Origin: Streptomyces sp. NBC_01571
GTDB taxonomy: Bacteria > Actinomycetota > Actinomycetes > Streptomycetales > Streptomycetaceae
Direction: 5' to 3'
Assembly: GCF_026339875.1 (NCBI RefSeq)
Contig: NZ_JAPEPZ010000001.1
Coordinates: 3,472,001-3,536,000 of the forward strand
Length of the DNA stretch: 64,000 nucleotides
Below the pieces are notes generated by a model. That model was not told where the DNA came from, did no database searches, and saw only the letters and a list, made by a program, of their open reading frames with translations. Below are positions 16,346-25,913 of the stretch, one piece after another; the first letter of the stretch is position 1, and each line of letters starts with the position of its first letter. The translations under genes were made by a program, and so were the position numbers.

Positions 16346-18286
16346 ATGAGATCCAATCGCGCTGCAGTACGCGCCGGAGTGAGCATGGCAGCGACATTGC
16401 CGCTGCTCGCCGGCGCGCTGGCGCTCGGCATACCCGCGGCCCACGCCGCGACCGGCCCGAGCCGGCACACCCTCGCGGGCACCAAGCCCGCGTGGGCCAC
16501 GGCGAAGGCGGACAAGGGGGCAGCGTCCGACAGCTCCCAGGTCTCCGCCCGGGTCTACTTCGCGGGCCGGGACGCCGCCGGCCTTGCCGCGTATGCCAAG
16601 GCCGTCGCCGACCCGGCGTCTGCCTCGTACGGGAAGTACCTCTCCGCCGAGCAGACGCAGGCCCGCTTCGGCGCCACCAAGGCACAGGTCGCCGAGGTGA
16701 CCTCGTGGCTGAAGTCGGCCGGCCTGAAGGTCACCGGCAGCACGCAGCACTACGTCTCCGTCACCGGTGACGTCGCCGCCGCCGAGAAGGCGTTCGGCAC
16801 CCAGCTGCACAACTACGCCAAGGGCGGGAAGACCTACCGGGCTCCGGCCGGGTCGGCCTCCGTCCCGGCCGCCCTGAACGGCGCCGTCCTGACCGTCACC
16901 GGCCTGGACAACGCCCCGCACAAGGCGACGCACAACGACACCCTGCCGCCTCCGGACGCGGTGTTCCGCAACGCCGGGCCGTTCTCCTCGTACTACGGCT
17001 CGAACACCGCGAGCACGCTGCCGGACGCGTACGGCAAGAAGATCCCGTACGCGGTGCAGGGATACACCGGCAAGCAGCTGCGCGCCGCCTACGGCGCGGG
17101 CAAGCACACCGGCAAGGGTGTCCGCGTCGCCATCACCGACGCGTACGCCTCGCCGACCATCGCGTTCGACGCGGCTTCGTACGCCAAGAAGCACGGCGAC
17201 GCGAAGTACTCCACCAGTCAGCTGCGTCAGGTGCTGCCCGGCACCTACACGAAGACCGAGGAGTGCGGCGCGGCCGGCTGGTACGGCGAGGAGACCCTCG
17301 ACGTCGAGGCCGTGCACGCGGTCGCGCCGGGGGCGAACATCACGTACGTGGGTGCCGCCTCCTGCTACGACGACGACCTGCTCGACTCGCTCAGCAAGAT
17401 CGTCGACGGTCACCTGGCCGACATCGTCTCCAACTCGTGGGGCGACATCGAGGCCAACCAGACCCCGGACCTCGCCGCCGCCTACGACCAGGTCTTCCAG
17501 TTCGGCGCGGTCGAGGGCATCGGCTTCTACTTCTCCTCCGGCGACAACGGCGACGAGGTCGCCAACACCGGTACGAAGCAGGTCGACACCCCGGCCAACT
17601 CGGCGTGGGTGACGGCGGTCGGCGGTACGTCGCTGGCGGTCGGCAAGGGCGACAAGTACCAGTTCGAGACCGGCTGGGGCACCGAGAAGGCCGCGCTCGC
17701 GGCCGACGGCAAGAGCTGGACCGGCTTCCCGGGCGCGTTCACCTCGGGCGCGGGCGGCGGCACCAGCAAGACCGTGGCGCAGCCCTTCTACCAGAAGGGC
17801 GTCGTACCGAGCGCGCTCGCGAAGGCCAACGGCACCACGGCCATGCGTACCGTGCCGGACATCGCGGCGATCGCCGACCCCAACACCGGTTTCCGCGTCG
17901 GCCAGACGCAGACCTTCCCGGACGGGTCGCAGCAGTACAGCGAGTACCGGATCGGCGGCACCTCGCTCGCCGCGCCGGTGATCGCGGCCGTCCAGGCCCT
18001 GGCCCAGGAGGCGCGCGGCGGCAAGGCGATCGGTTTCGCCAACCCGTCGATCTACGCGAAGTACGGCTCCAAGGCGTACCACGACGTGACGGACAACCCC
18101 AAGGGTTCCGGACTCGCCGTGGCGCGTGTGGACTTCGCCAACTCGTTCGACGCGTCCGAGGGTCTGCTGATCTCCGTGCGCAGCCTCGGCAAGGACAGCT
18201 CGCTGTCGGCGGTGAAGGGCTACGACGACGTGACCGGCGTGGGTTCCCCCGCCTCGGGCTACGTCAGCTCGTTCAGCCGTCACTGA
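16346..18286 (+). CDS. Secreted S53 (sedolisin/kumamolisin-like) serine-carboxyl protease
   Basis: A 646-residue preproenzyme. Residues 1-33 form a signal peptide ending in AAHA. A pro-domain of about 170 residues (YGKYLSAEQTQARFG, VTGDVAAAEKAFG) is followed by the catalytic domain. The catalytic Glu and Asp lie in YGEETLDVEAVHA (near 313), the oxyanion Asp in SSGDNGDEV (near 398) and the nucleophile in GGTSLAAP (near 536). Sedolisins work at acid pH and carry a calcium site near the C-terminus. It stands alone, with 263 bp upstream for its promoter and a strong terminator downstream. Confidence 0.92.
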   Translation: MRSNRAAVRAGVSMAATLPLLAGALALGIPAAHAATGPSRHTLAGTKPAWATAKADKGAASDSSQVSARVYFAGRDAAGLAAYAKAVADPASASYGKYLSAEQTQARFGATKAQVAEVTSWLKSAGLKVTGSTQHYVSVTGDVAAAEKAFGTQLHNYAKGGKTYRAPAGSASVPAALNGAVLTVTGLDNAPHKATHNDTLPPPDAVFRNAGPFSSYYGSNTASTLPDAYGKKIPYAVQGYTGKQLRAAYGAGKHTGKGVRVAITDAYASPTIAFDAASYAKKHGDAKYSTSQLRQVLPGTYTKTEECGAAGWYGEETLDVEAVHAVAPGANITYVGAASCYDDDLLDSLSKIVDGHLADIVSNSWGDIEANQTPDLAAAYDQVFQFGAVEGIGFYFSSGDNGDEVANTGTKQVDTPANSAWVTAVGGTSLAVGKGDKYQFETGWGTEKAALAADGKSWTGFPGAFTSGAGGGTSKTVAQPFYQKGVVPSALAKANGTTAMRTVPDIAAIADPNTGFRVGQTQTFPDGSQQYSEYRIGGTSLAAPVIAAVQALAQEARGGKAIGFANPSIYAKYGSKAYHDVTDNPKGSGLAVARVDFANSFDASEGLLISVRSLGKDSSLSAVKGYDDVTGVGSPASGYVSSFSRH

Positions 18287-18301
18287 CCGGCGTGCACGGT
18301 C

Positions 18302-18336
18302 GATGCGCCCGCCTCTCCAGTGGAGGCGGGCGCATC
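18302..18336. terminator. Strong hairpin after the sedolisin gene
   Basis: A perfect 14-bp stem (18302-18315 with 18323-18336) around a 7-base loop begins 16 bp after the stop codon. No long U run follows, as is usual in Streptomyces. Confidence 0.85.
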
Positions 18337-18433
18337 GTCGCGTCCGGCCCCGCACGGTGCTCTCCGCACCCGGCGTCCGCCGTCGATGGGGCCCGCCACA
18401 CGCCCCAGGCCCCCATCGCGTCGCTCTGACGAT

Positions 18434-18446
18434 TACACTGGGCGGG
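18434..18446 (+). promoter_or_regulatory. -10 hexamer giving a probable leaderless nadE mRNA
   Basis: TACACT at 18434-18439 fits the TANNNT -10 consensus and is separated by 6 bases from the GTG start of nadE. No ribosome-binding site precedes the GTG. A clear -35 element is not visible. Confidence 0.5.
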
Positions 18447-20500
18447 TGCCTTCTCTGAACTTCCGGTCGCTCTATCAGCACGGCTTCGCACGCGTCGCCG
18501 CCTGCACGGGCCACACCGTCATCGCGGACCCGCCCGCCAACGCCGAGGCGGTCCTGCGCCAGGCGCGCAGGTGCGCCGGGGAGGGTGTCGCCGTCGCCGT
18601 CTTCCCGGAGATGGGACTGTGCGGCTACTCGATCGAGGACCTGCTGCTCCAGGACGCGCTGCTCGACCAGGTCGAGGAGGCGCTCCGGACCGTGGTGGCG
18701 GGGTCGGCGGAACTCCTGCCGGTCCTGGTCGTGGGCGCCCCGCTGCGCCACCGCAACCGGGTCTACAACTGCGCGGTGATCGTGCACCGCGGCCGGGTCC
18801 TCGGTGTCGTACCCAAGTCGTACCCGCCCAACTACCGGGAGTTCTACGAGCGTCGGCAGATCGCCGCGGGCGACGACGAGCGCGGCGGCACGATCCGGGT
18901 CGACGGGGAGTCCGTGCCGTTCGGTGTGGACCTGCTGTTCGCCGCGGACGACGTCCCGGGCCTGGTGCTGCACACGGAGATCTGCGAGGACATGTGGGTG
19001 CCGGTGCCCCCGAGCGCCGAGGCGGCCCTGGCGGGCGCCACCGTCCTCGCCAACCTCTCCGGCAGTCCGATCACCGTCGGCCGGGCCGAGGACCGCAAGC
19101 TGATGTGCCGCTCGGCGTCGTCGCGCTGCATCGCCGCGTACGTCTACGCGGCGGCCGGCCTGGGCGAGTCGACCACCGACCTGTCCTGGGACGGACAGAC
19201 CATGATCTACGAGAACGGGGCCATGCTGGCCGAGTCCGACCGCTTCCCGCTCGACGACCAGTTCGCCGTGGCGGACGTCGACCTCGACCTGCTGCGGCAG
19301 GAGCGGCTGCGGACCGGCAGCTTCGACGACAACCGGCGCACCCACAGCCCCCGCACCGCCGATTTCCGCACGGTGTCGTTCCGGCTCGAGCCGCCGGCCG
19401 GCGACCTGGGCCTGCGGCGTCGCGTCGAGCGTTTCCCGTTCGTGCCCGCGGACCCCGACCGGCTGGCCCTGGACTGCTACGAGGCGTACAACATCCAGGT
19501 CGCGGGGCTCCAGCAGCGGCTCGCGGCGATCGGTGGCCCGAAGGTCGTCATCGGAGTGTCCGGAGGACTCGACTCCACGCACGCGCTGATCGTCGCGGCC
19601 CGCGCGATGGACCGGGCGGGCCGCCCGCGCAGCGACATCCTCGCCTTCACCCTGCCCGGCTTCGCCACCAGCGACCACACCAAGGGCAACGCGCACGAGC
19701 TGATGCGCTCCCTCGGCGTCACCGCGGCCGAGCTGGACATCACGCCGACCGCCCGGCTGATGCTGAAGGAGATGGAGCATCCCTTCGCGTCCGGCGAGCC
19801 CGTGTACGACGTCACCTTCGAGAACGTGCAGGCCGGACTGCGCACCGACTACCTGTTCCGGCTCGCCAACCAGCGCGGCGGCATCGTGCTCGGGACCGGC
19901 GACCTGTCGGAGCTGGCGCTCGGCTGGTCCACGTACGGCGTGGGCGACCAGATGAGTCACTACAACGTCAACTCGGGTGTGCCGAAGACCCTGATCCAGC
20001 ATCTGATCCGCTGGGTCATCGGAAGCCGTCAGTTCGGCGAGGACACCGACCGGACGCTCGCCGCGATCCTCGACACGGAGATCAGCCCGGAGCTGGTCCC
20101 GGGCGAGGAGATGCAGTCGACCGAGTCGAAGATCGGCCCGTACGCGCTGCACGACTTCACGCTCTTCCACGTGCTGCGCTACGGGTTCCGGCCGTCGAAG
20201 ATCGCCTTCCTCGCCTGGCACGCGTGGCACGACCCGGACGCGGGCGCCTGGCCGCCCGGCTTCCCCGAGGCCGAGCGGGTCGCGTACGACCTGCCGGAGA
20301 TCCGGCGCTGGCTGGAGGTGTTCTGCCGCCGCTTCTTCGGGTTCGCGCAGTTCAAGCGCTCGGCGATGCCGAACGGGCCGAAGGTCTCGGCGGGCGGTTC
20401 GCTCTCGCCGCGCGGCGACTGGCGCGCGCCGTCCGACAGTTCGGCCCGCACCTGGCTGCGTGACCTGGCTCGCTTCGACCCGCCGGAGACGGAGGGCTGA
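18446..20500 (+). CDS. nadE: Glutamine-dependent NAD+ synthetase
   Basis: A 684-residue two-domain enzyme. The N-terminal glutaminase (nitrilase fold) shows its triad in FPEMGLCGYS (Glu near 53), VPKSYPPNYREFYE (Lys near 123) and TEICEDMW (Cys near 179). The C-terminal synthetase has the P-loop SGGLDST near 372. It converts nicotinate adenine dinucleotide to NAD+ with ATP and ammonia channelled from glutamine. The length fits the roughly 680-residue actinobacterial form. The GTG at 18446 begins the homology (VPSLNFRSLYQHGF) and is probably leaderless. It ends 4 bp before the convergent MFS gene. Confidence 0.93.
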   Translation: MPSLNFRSLYQHGFARVAACTGHTVIADPPANAEAVLRQARRCAGEGVAVAVFPEMGLCGYSIEDLLLQDALLDQVEEALRTVVAGSAELLPVLVVGAPLRHRNRVYNCAVIVHRGRVLGVVPKSYPPNYREFYERRQIAAGDDERGGTIRVDGESVPFGVDLLFAADDVPGLVLHTEICEDMWVPVPPSAEAALAGATVLANLSGSPITVGRAEDRKLMCRSASSRCIAAYVYAAAGLGESTTDLSWDGQTMIYENGAMLAESDRFPLDDQFAVADVDLDLLRQERLRTGSFDDNRRTHSPRTADFRTVSFRLEPPAGDLGLRRRVERFPFVPADPDRLALDCYEAYNIQVAGLQQRLAAIGGPKVVIGVSGGLDSTHALIVAARAMDRAGRPRSDILAFTLPGFATSDHTKGNAHELMRSLGVTAAELDITPTARLMLKEMEHPFASGEPVYDVTFENVQAGLRTDYLFRLANQRGGIVLGTGDLSELALGWSTYGVGDQMSHYNVNSGVPKTLIQHLIRWVIGSRQFGEDTDRTLAAILDTEISPELVPGEEMQSTESKIGPYALHDFTLFHVLRYGFRPSKIAFLAWHAWHDPDAGAWPPGFPEAERVAYDLPEIRRWLEVFCRRFFGFAQFKRSAMPNGPKVSAGGSLSPRGDWRAPSDSSARTWLRDLARFDPPETEG

Positions 20501-20504
20501 CCGT

Positions 20505-21728
20505 TCAGCGGCGCACGGTCTCCTGCCGGTCGGGGACGTGAGCGGCGACCAGACGGCCGGGGGTGACCGCCTGGGCGGCCCGGTGGCGGCGGTCGACCGT
20601 GTACGCCGCCCCGGCGACGGCGAGGCCGAGCACGGCGAGGGCGGCTCCCGCGAGCGCCGGGGAGGTGGCGCCGAAGCCCGCCGCCAGCGCGAGCCCCCCG
20701 ATCCACGCACCTCCCGCGTTCGCGAGGTTGAACGCGGCCTGGTTCGCGGACGAGGCCAGCGACGGGGCCGCGGAGGCCTTCTCCATGACCATCAACTGGA
20801 GCGGCGAGCCGGTGACGAAGGCGGCCGTGCCGAGCAGGGTGACGGCGAGAGCGGCACTCCACTGCGCCCCCATCAGGACGGGGAAGAGCGCCAGCACCGC
20901 GACCAGGGACGCGAGACCACCGAAGAGCGTGCCGCGCAAGGAGTGGTCCGCCAGCCGTCCGCCCACCAGGTTGCCCACCGTCGCGCCGACGCCGAACAGC
21001 GCGAGCAGCAGCGTGACGGTGGACTCGGCGTACCCGGCGGACTCGGTGAGCATCGGCGTGACGTAGCTGTACGCGGAGAACAGCGCGCCGAAGCCGGCCA
21101 CCGTCGTCCCCAGCGCCAGCCAGACGGGGAGGGACCGCAGGGCCGCCAGTTCGCCGCGCAGGCCGCCGGTGGCCGCGTGGGTGTGGTCGTGCGGGATGAG
21201 CAGCGCCAGCGAGGCGATCGCCGCCAGACCGATCACGCTGACCCCGAGGAAGGTGGCCCGCCAGCCGAAGTGCTGGCCGATGAACGTGGCCACCGGCACC
21301 CCGGCGATGTTCGCGACGGTCAGCCCGAGGAACATCAGCGAGACGGAGCGCGCCTTGCGCTCGGGCGCGACGAGGCCGGTGGCGACGACGGCGCCGACGC
21401 CGAAGAAGGCGCCGTGCGGCAGACCGCTGAGGAAGCGCGCGGCGAGCAGCCAGTGCTGGTCGGGGGCGAGGGCGGAGAGCGCGTTGCCCGCGACGAAGAG
21501 GACCATGAGGCCGATCAGGACCTTGCGGCGGGACATCCGGGCGGTGGCCGCCGCGAGCAGCGGGGCGCCGATCACCACGCCGAGCGCGTACGCCGAGACG
21601 AGGTGTCCCGCGGTGGGGATGGATATGTGGAGGTCGTCCGCGACGTCGGGCAGCAGGCCCATCATCACGAACTCGGTGGTGCCGATGCCGAAGGCGCCCA
21701 CGGCGAGGGCGAGCAGGGCCAGGGGCAT
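20505..21728 (-). CDS. MFS exporter, DHA1 (AraJ/chloramphenicol-efflux-like)
   Basis: A 407-residue, 12-helix transporter. It begins MPLALLALAVGAFGIGTTEFVMMGLLPDVA, the signature start of the AraJ/CmlR-type family, and continues with motif A (TARMSRRKVLIG) and SGLPHGAFFGVGAVVA. The ATG at 21728 matches relatives; an open frame extends upstream without homology. It converges with nadE with a 4-bp gap. A 26-bp perfect palindrome lies 122 bp upstream of the start and may be an operator. The substrate could be chloramphenicol-like drugs or sugars; the sequence does not decide. Confidence 0.87.
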   Translation of the reverse strand: MPLALLALAVGAFGIGTTEFVMMGLLPDVADDLHISIPTAGHLVSAYALGVVIGAPLLAAATARMSRRKVLIGLMVLFVAGNALSALAPDQHWLLAARFLSGLPHGAFFGVGAVVATGLVAPERKARSVSLMFLGLTVANIAGVPVATFIGQHFGWRATFLGVSVIGLAAIASLALLIPHDHTHAATGGLRGELAALRSLPVWLALGTTVAGFGALFSAYSYVTPMLTESAGYAESTVTLLLALFGVGATVGNLVGGRLADHSLRGTLFGGLASLVAVLALFPVLMGAQWSAALAVTLLGTAAFVTGSPLQLMVMEKASAAPSLASSANQAAFNLANAGGAWIGGLALAAGFGATSPALAGAALAVLGLAVAGAAYTVDRRHRAAQAVTPGRLVAAHVPDRQETVRR

Positions 21729-21849
21729 GAAGGGGCCTTTCAAAGGAGCGGAGGGGCGGGGCGGAGGGCCTCGCAGGGGCGAGCCGACGGGCCGGCGGGC
21801 GGGGAGGACGGGCCGGCCGGGGCCGGGGCCGTTCGGCACGCACGGAGGC

Positions 21850-21875
21850 GCCCGTGCACACCGGTGTGCACGGGC
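21850..21875. promoter_or_regulatory. 26-bp perfect palindrome upstream of the MFS gene
   Basis: Each 13-base arm reads GCCCGTGCACACC toward the centre without a spacer. It could be an operator for an unlinked regulator or a hairpin ending the transcript of the downstream phosphodiesterase-like gene (minus strand, stop at 21928), which also runs toward it. Confidence 0.5.
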
Positions 21876-21927
21876 TCCTTAAGTTCAACTATGGAACAAA
21901 CTCTCTCAGGCCCAGTATTCCAGCAGG

Positions 21928-22965
21928 TTAAGAACCGGTTGCCGCGACCTTCACCCGGGCGGCGATCGGAAGATGGTCACTGGTGGTCTCGGGCAGCGTC
22001 CAGGAGGTCACCGGCTCGATGCCCTTGACCATGATCTGGTCGATCCGGGCCATCGGGAACGACGCCGGCCAGCTGAACCCGAAGCCGCTGCCCGCCGCGC
22101 CCTGCGTGGAACGCATCTGCGAGGTGACGCCGTTCAGCGCGCGGTCGTTCATCGTGCCGTTGAGGTCGCCGAGCAGGACGACCCGCTTCAGCGGCTCGTC
22201 GGCGATCGCCTCGCCCAGCGCGTCGGCGCTGCGGTCGCGCTGGCGGGCGGTGAACCCGGCCTCCAGCTTCACCCGTACCGAGGGCAGGTGGGCGACGTAC
22301 ACGGCGACGCCGCCGTCCGGTGTCGCCACCGTCGCCCGCATCGCCCGCGTCCAGCCCAGCTTGATGTCCACGGGCCTGGCCCCGGTCAGCGGGTACTTGC
22401 TCCACAGCCCGACGGTGCCCTGCACGGAGTGGTACCTGTACGTGGCGGCCAGCGCCTTCTCGTACGTCGGGACCGCCGTCGCCGTCAGCTCCTCCAGGGC
22501 CACCACGTCGGCGCCGGAGGCGGCCACGTCACGTGCGGTGCCGGACGGGTCGGGGTTCTCCGCGTTGACGTTGTGCGTGGCGACGGTGAGGTCGCCGCCG
22601 CTGCCGGTCCTGTCGACCAGCAGCCCGCCGAAGAGGTTCAGCCAGACGATCGCGGGGAGCAGCACGGCGATCAGGGCGCTCGCGGACTTCCGTACCAGGG
22701 CGAGGACCAGCAGGACCGGGACGAACAGGCCCAGCCACGGCAGGAACGTCTCGGTGAGACTGCCGAGGTTGCCGATCCGGTTCGGGATCTGCGCGTGCAG
22801 CAGCATCACCAGCGCGAGGAGCAGCGCGAGCGCGGCGAGGATCAGGCCGCGGCGCCAGATGCCGCGGTCGCCGCGCCATTTGTCCCACAGGCGTCGAAGC
22901 CGGGGTCCTCGGCGCTCGGGCCCCGAGCCGCCGCTGCCCGTCTCCGTCATATACGCCTGCGCCAT
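21928..22965 (-). CDS. Membrane-anchored endonuclease/exonuclease/phosphatase-family protein
   Basis: A 345-residue protein. Three transmembrane segments lie in residues about 39-112 (LILAALALLLALVMLL, LPWLGLFVPVLLVLALV, LIAVLLPAIVWLNLFGGLL). The EEP catalytic fold follows outside the membrane: ATHNVN, VVALEEL with the catalytic Glu, VVLLGDLNGTMND and the final TSDHLPIAARV with Asp-His. Related proteins cleave phosphodiesters of nucleic acids or lipids. It reads alone; the 220 bp upstream, between it and the TetR gene, show nothing I can name. Confidence 0.85.
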   Translation of the reverse strand: MAQAYMTETGSGGSGPERRGPRLRRLWDKWRGDRGIWRRGLILAALALLLALVMLLHAQIPNRIGNLGSLTETFLPWLGLFVPVLLVLALVRKSASALIAVLLPAIVWLNLFGGLLVDRTGSGGDLTVATHNVNAENPDPSGTARDVAASGADVVALEELTATAVPTYEKALAATYRYHSVQGTVGLWSKYPLTGARPVDIKLGWTRAMRATVATPDGGVAVYVAHLPSVRVKLEAGFTARQRDRSADALGEAIADEPLKRVVLLGDLNGTMNDRALNGVTSQMRSTQGAAGSGFGFSWPASFPMARIDQIMVKGIEPVTSWTLPETTSDHLPIAARVKVAATGS

Positions 22966-23185
22966 ACCGTCGCCTCACAACCTGCCGTGCACACCGTCAG
23001 CCCCGCGGTTACGACCCTAGGGGATGATCGGTCTCGTTCCTGCCGTCCCATGACGGCCGTACGGGCACGAGGACGAACAACTCGGGGTCAGGAGTTCCGA
23101 ATCGGGGGTGGAGCGCGCCCTCTGTGACGAAACGCGCACATTCGGCCCATCGGTCGGCCGGGTGAACGAATGTCGAACCGACGGG

Positions 23186-23806
23186 CTAACGTCCGGGCGG
23201 GCGGAGCCCCGTGAGCACCGTGTCGACGATCTGCTCCGCGAGGTCCTCTGGGAGTTCGGCGTCCGGGCGCATCACGGCACGCACCAGCATGGGTCCGACG
23301 AAGAGGTCGTTGATGACCTCTATGTCCACGTCGTCACGGAGTTCACCGTCGCGCTGTCCGCGGCGCAGGACCTCGAAGGTGGTCCGCCGCCGCGGTTCGA
23401 TGACGGTCGCCTGGTAGGCCGCCCAGATCTTCGGACTGGTCTTTATCTGGGCGTAGACGTTGTGCAGCATCGCCGACGAGCGGCTGGCCAGACCCCGCTG
23501 GCGCAGCGGTTCCAGAAGGGCGATCAGATCGTCGCGCATCGAGGTGCCCGGGAGTTCGGCGTCCGGGGGCTCGGTGGCGCGCATGACGTCGACGAAGAGT
23601 TCCTCCTTGCCGCTCCAGCGGCGGTAGATGGTCGCCTTGCCGACGCCCGCGGTGCGGGCCAGACGTTCGATGGAGATGTCCGCGAGCGGGACACCGTCCT
23701 CCAGGAGCTTCATCGCGCCCTCGATGATGGAGCGTTCCACGGCCTCGCTGCGAGGGCGTCCCCGAGGGGAACCGTCGTGCCTGGCCCGGCTGTCCGCGAG
23801 GCTCAC
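23186..23806 (-). CDS. TetR-family repressor of the adjacent MFS exporter
   Basis: A 206-residue regulator with a TetR helix-turn-helix (LADISIERLARTAGVGKATIYRRWSGKEELF, about residues 41-71) and a C-terminal ligand domain of the actinobacterial kind. The GTG at 23806 is preferred because GGAG precedes it; the open frame extends to 23878 without homology. It lies 112 bp downstream of the MFS stop on the same strand, so the pair is probably one transcript. The perfect inverted repeat at 25531-25557 before the MFS gene is the likely operator. Confidence 0.88.
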   Translation of the reverse strand: MSLADSRARHDGSPRGRPRSEAVERSIIEGAMKLLEDGVPLADISIERLARTAGVGKATIYRRWSGKEELFVDVMRATEPPDAELPGTSMRDDLIALLEPLRQRGLASRSSAMLHNVYAQIKTSPKIWAAYQATVIEPRRRTTFEVLRRGQRDGELRDDVDIEVINDLFVGPMLVRAVMRPDAELPEDLAEQIVDTVLTGLRPPGR

Positions 23807-23918
23807 GTGTCGCTCCGTTCCTTCGTCCTGCCGTGGTGGTTTCTTCCCGGCGTACGGCGTGTACGGCCTGTGGGGCACCCGGTGCCGATGCGTGGAGGTG
23901 CCCCGCCGCGTCCTTCCG

Positions 23919-25511
23919 TCAGTGCTCCGCGGTCACCAACTCCGTCCGGTCCTCGTCCTGTTGCCGGGTGGGCGGACGGCCCGGCAGGAACAGGGCCACG
24001 ATGACGGCGCCCACGATCGCGACCCCCGCGCCGCACAGAGCGGTCACGTGCATGGCGTGCAGGAAGGCGGCGTTGGCCGGGGTGACGAGGGCGTCGCCCC
24101 GGGGGCCGAGCTTGGCGGCGACACCGAGGGTGGCCTCGATGGACTCGCCCGCGGTGTGACGCAGGCCGGGCGGGAGCAGGGAGAGCTTGTCCTCGATGCC
24201 GTTGCGGTAGGCCGAGGAGAGGACCGAACCGAGGACCGCGATGCCCAGGGCGCCGCCGACCTGGCGGAAGACGTTGCTGAGGGCGGAGGCGGAGCCGGCC
24301 TTCTCGCGCGGCAGGGCCTGCATTATGACGACACTCGTCGGGGTCATGATGTGGGCCATACCGGTGCCCATCAGGAAGAAGACGACCTCGAGGAGCCAGA
24401 TCGGGGTGTCCGCCTTCAGCGTCGCGAACGCGCCGAGCATCGCGGCGAGCAGCAGCAGGCCTCCCGTGCAGGTGGCCCGGTTGCCGATGCGGTCGACGAC
24501 GAGGCGGGCGCGCGGCGCGAAGATGAGCTGGGCGGCGGCGAGCGGCAGCATCAGCACACCGGTCTTCAGCGGTGAGTAGCCGCGCACGCTCTGGGTGTAG
24601 AAGACGGAGAAGAAGGTCACGCCCATCAGCGCGAAGAAGACGAGCGCGATGGCGGCGATGGCGGCCGAGAAGACCTTGTTCTTGAAGTACGTGACGTCGA
24701 TGGAGGGATGGTCGCTGCGCTTCTCGTAGACGACGAAGGCGACGAGGACGGCGACTCCGGCGCCGATGGTGGCGAGGACCGTCGCGTCGGTGAAGGAAGC
24801 CAGCTGGCCGCCCTTGATGATGCCGTAGACGAGCAGTACGAGCCCGATGACGGACAGGACGACACCGACGAGGTCGACGCGGCCGGGGTTCGGGTCGCGG
24901 GAGTCGGGGACCAGCCAGAACATCAGGCCGAGCGCGAGGACCACGATCGGCACGTTGATCAGGAAGACCGAGCCCCACCAGAAGTGGGCGAGCAGCACAC
25001 CGCCGGTGATGGGGCCGATGGCGATGGCGAGGCCGACGCCGCCGGCCCAGATGCCGATGGCCTTGGGCTGCTCCTCGCGCTCGAAGACGTTCATGAGGAC
25101 GGCGAGGGTGGCGGGCATCACGAAGGCGGCGCCGAAGCCCATGACGGCGCGGAAGACGATGAGCTGGACGGGCGAGCCCGACTCCGCCGCCAGTGCCGAG
25201 CCCACTCCGAAGACGGCCAGACCGGCGAGCAGGACCTTCTTGCGGCCGAGCCGGTCGCCGAGGAGGCCCGCGGTGAAGAGCAGCCCGGCGAAGACGAGCG
25301 TGTAGGCGTTGATGGCCCACTCCAGCTCGCTCTGCGTGGCGCCGAGTCCGGTGGGTGCCGGGGTGGAGATCGTCTTGATCGCGACGTTGAGGATCGAGTT
25401 GTCCAGAACCACGATCAACAGGCTGAGCATGAGCACGCCGAGAATGGCCCAGCGGCGCCGATGCACCGCTTCGGACACACGCCGTTCGGCGGGGGCAGCG
25501 GGAGTTGTCAT
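23919..25511 (-). CDS. MFS multidrug exporter, DHA2 (14-helix)
   Basis: A 530-residue exporter: helix 1 with [13 protein letters not shown], motif [15 protein letters not shown], motif [16 protein letters not shown] and a C-terminal half that closely resembles the fragment at 3-623. It would expel cationic or amphipathic drugs using the proton gradient. It is controlled by the TetR gene that follows and by the palindromic site 20-46 bp upstream of its ATG, so it is expected to be induced by its own substrate. Confidence 0.9.
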   Translation of the reverse strand: MTTPAAPAERRVSEAVHRRRWAILGVLMLSLLIVVLDNSILNVAIKTISTPAPTGLGATQSELEWAINAYTLVFAGLLFTAGLLGDRLGRKKVLLAGLAVFGVGSALAAESGSPVQLIVFRAVMGFGAAFVMPATLAVLMNVFEREEQPKAIGIWAGGVGLAIAIGPITGGVLLAHFWWGSVFLINVPIVVLALGLMFWLVPDSRDPNPGRVDLVGVVLSVIGLVLLVYGIIKGGQLASFTDATVLATIGAGVAVLVAFVVYEKRSDHPSIDVTYFKNKVFSAAIAAIALVFFALMGVTFFSVFYTQSVRGYSPLKTGVLMLPLAAAQLIFAPRARLVVDRIGNRATCTGGLLLLAAMLGAFATLKADTPIWLLEVVFFLMGTGMAHIMTPTSVVIMQALPREKAGSASALSNVFRQVGGALGIAVLGSVLSSAYRNGIEDKLSLLPPGLRHTAGESIEATLGVAAKLGPRGDALVTPANAAFLHAMHVTALCGAGVAIVGAVIVALFLPGRPPTRQQDEDRTELVTAEH

Positions 25512-25530
25512 GGGCGGGAGCGTAACGAGA

Positions 25531-25557
25531 TTCGATACGGAACCGTCTCGTATCGAA
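25531..25557. promoter_or_regulatory. TetR-type operator before the MFS-TetR operon
   Basis: Perfect 9-base arms TTCGATACG (25531-25539) and CGTATCGAA (25549-25557) flank a 9-base spacer. A second inner palindrome ACGGAACCGT (25537-25546) overlaps the left arm. The site lies 20-46 bp upstream of the MFS start, placed to block its promoter. Confidence 0.75.
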
Positions 25558-25561
25558 AATC

Positions 25562-25913
25562 CTTTACGGAGACCTTACGAAGCGGCGGGGACCAACCGGA
25601 CAGACGGGTCGAACGGGCCCGTCCGACGGGTGAAGCGGCGGGCGGACGGATGGCCGGCGGACGGTCGGCGGGGCGCACGGCGCGAGCCGAACCCGGAGAG
25701 CCGAACCCCCCGGAACCGGCCCCGAACCGCCTGGAGCCGGCCCCTGAGCGCCGGGCCGCGGGGGACGAATCCGCGGAAAGACGGATCCCGGGGGCGGAGG
25801 ATGAGACGCGTGTCGCTCGACCCGGTCTGGCCCCCGGTGGCACGAGGTGCCACCATGGAGGGGATCCGGGGACGCCGTCAGGGCGCCTCGAGATGACTGA
25901 AGGAGCCGTTGCG
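25562..25913. other. 352-bp spacer between the MFS operon and panB
   Basis: No supported gene. The stretch is rich in GGACGG/CGGCGG-type words and open frames without motifs. It must hold the panB promoter; a GAAGGAG ribosome-binding site at 25899-25905 precedes the panB start. Confidence 0.45.

Noticed and set aside
16301..20710. A 1469-codon open frame opposite the sedolisin and nadE genes
   Set aside because: It is antisense to two well-recognised genes and made of Arg/Gly/Val-rich repeats without motifs, which is typical of G+C-rich DNA.
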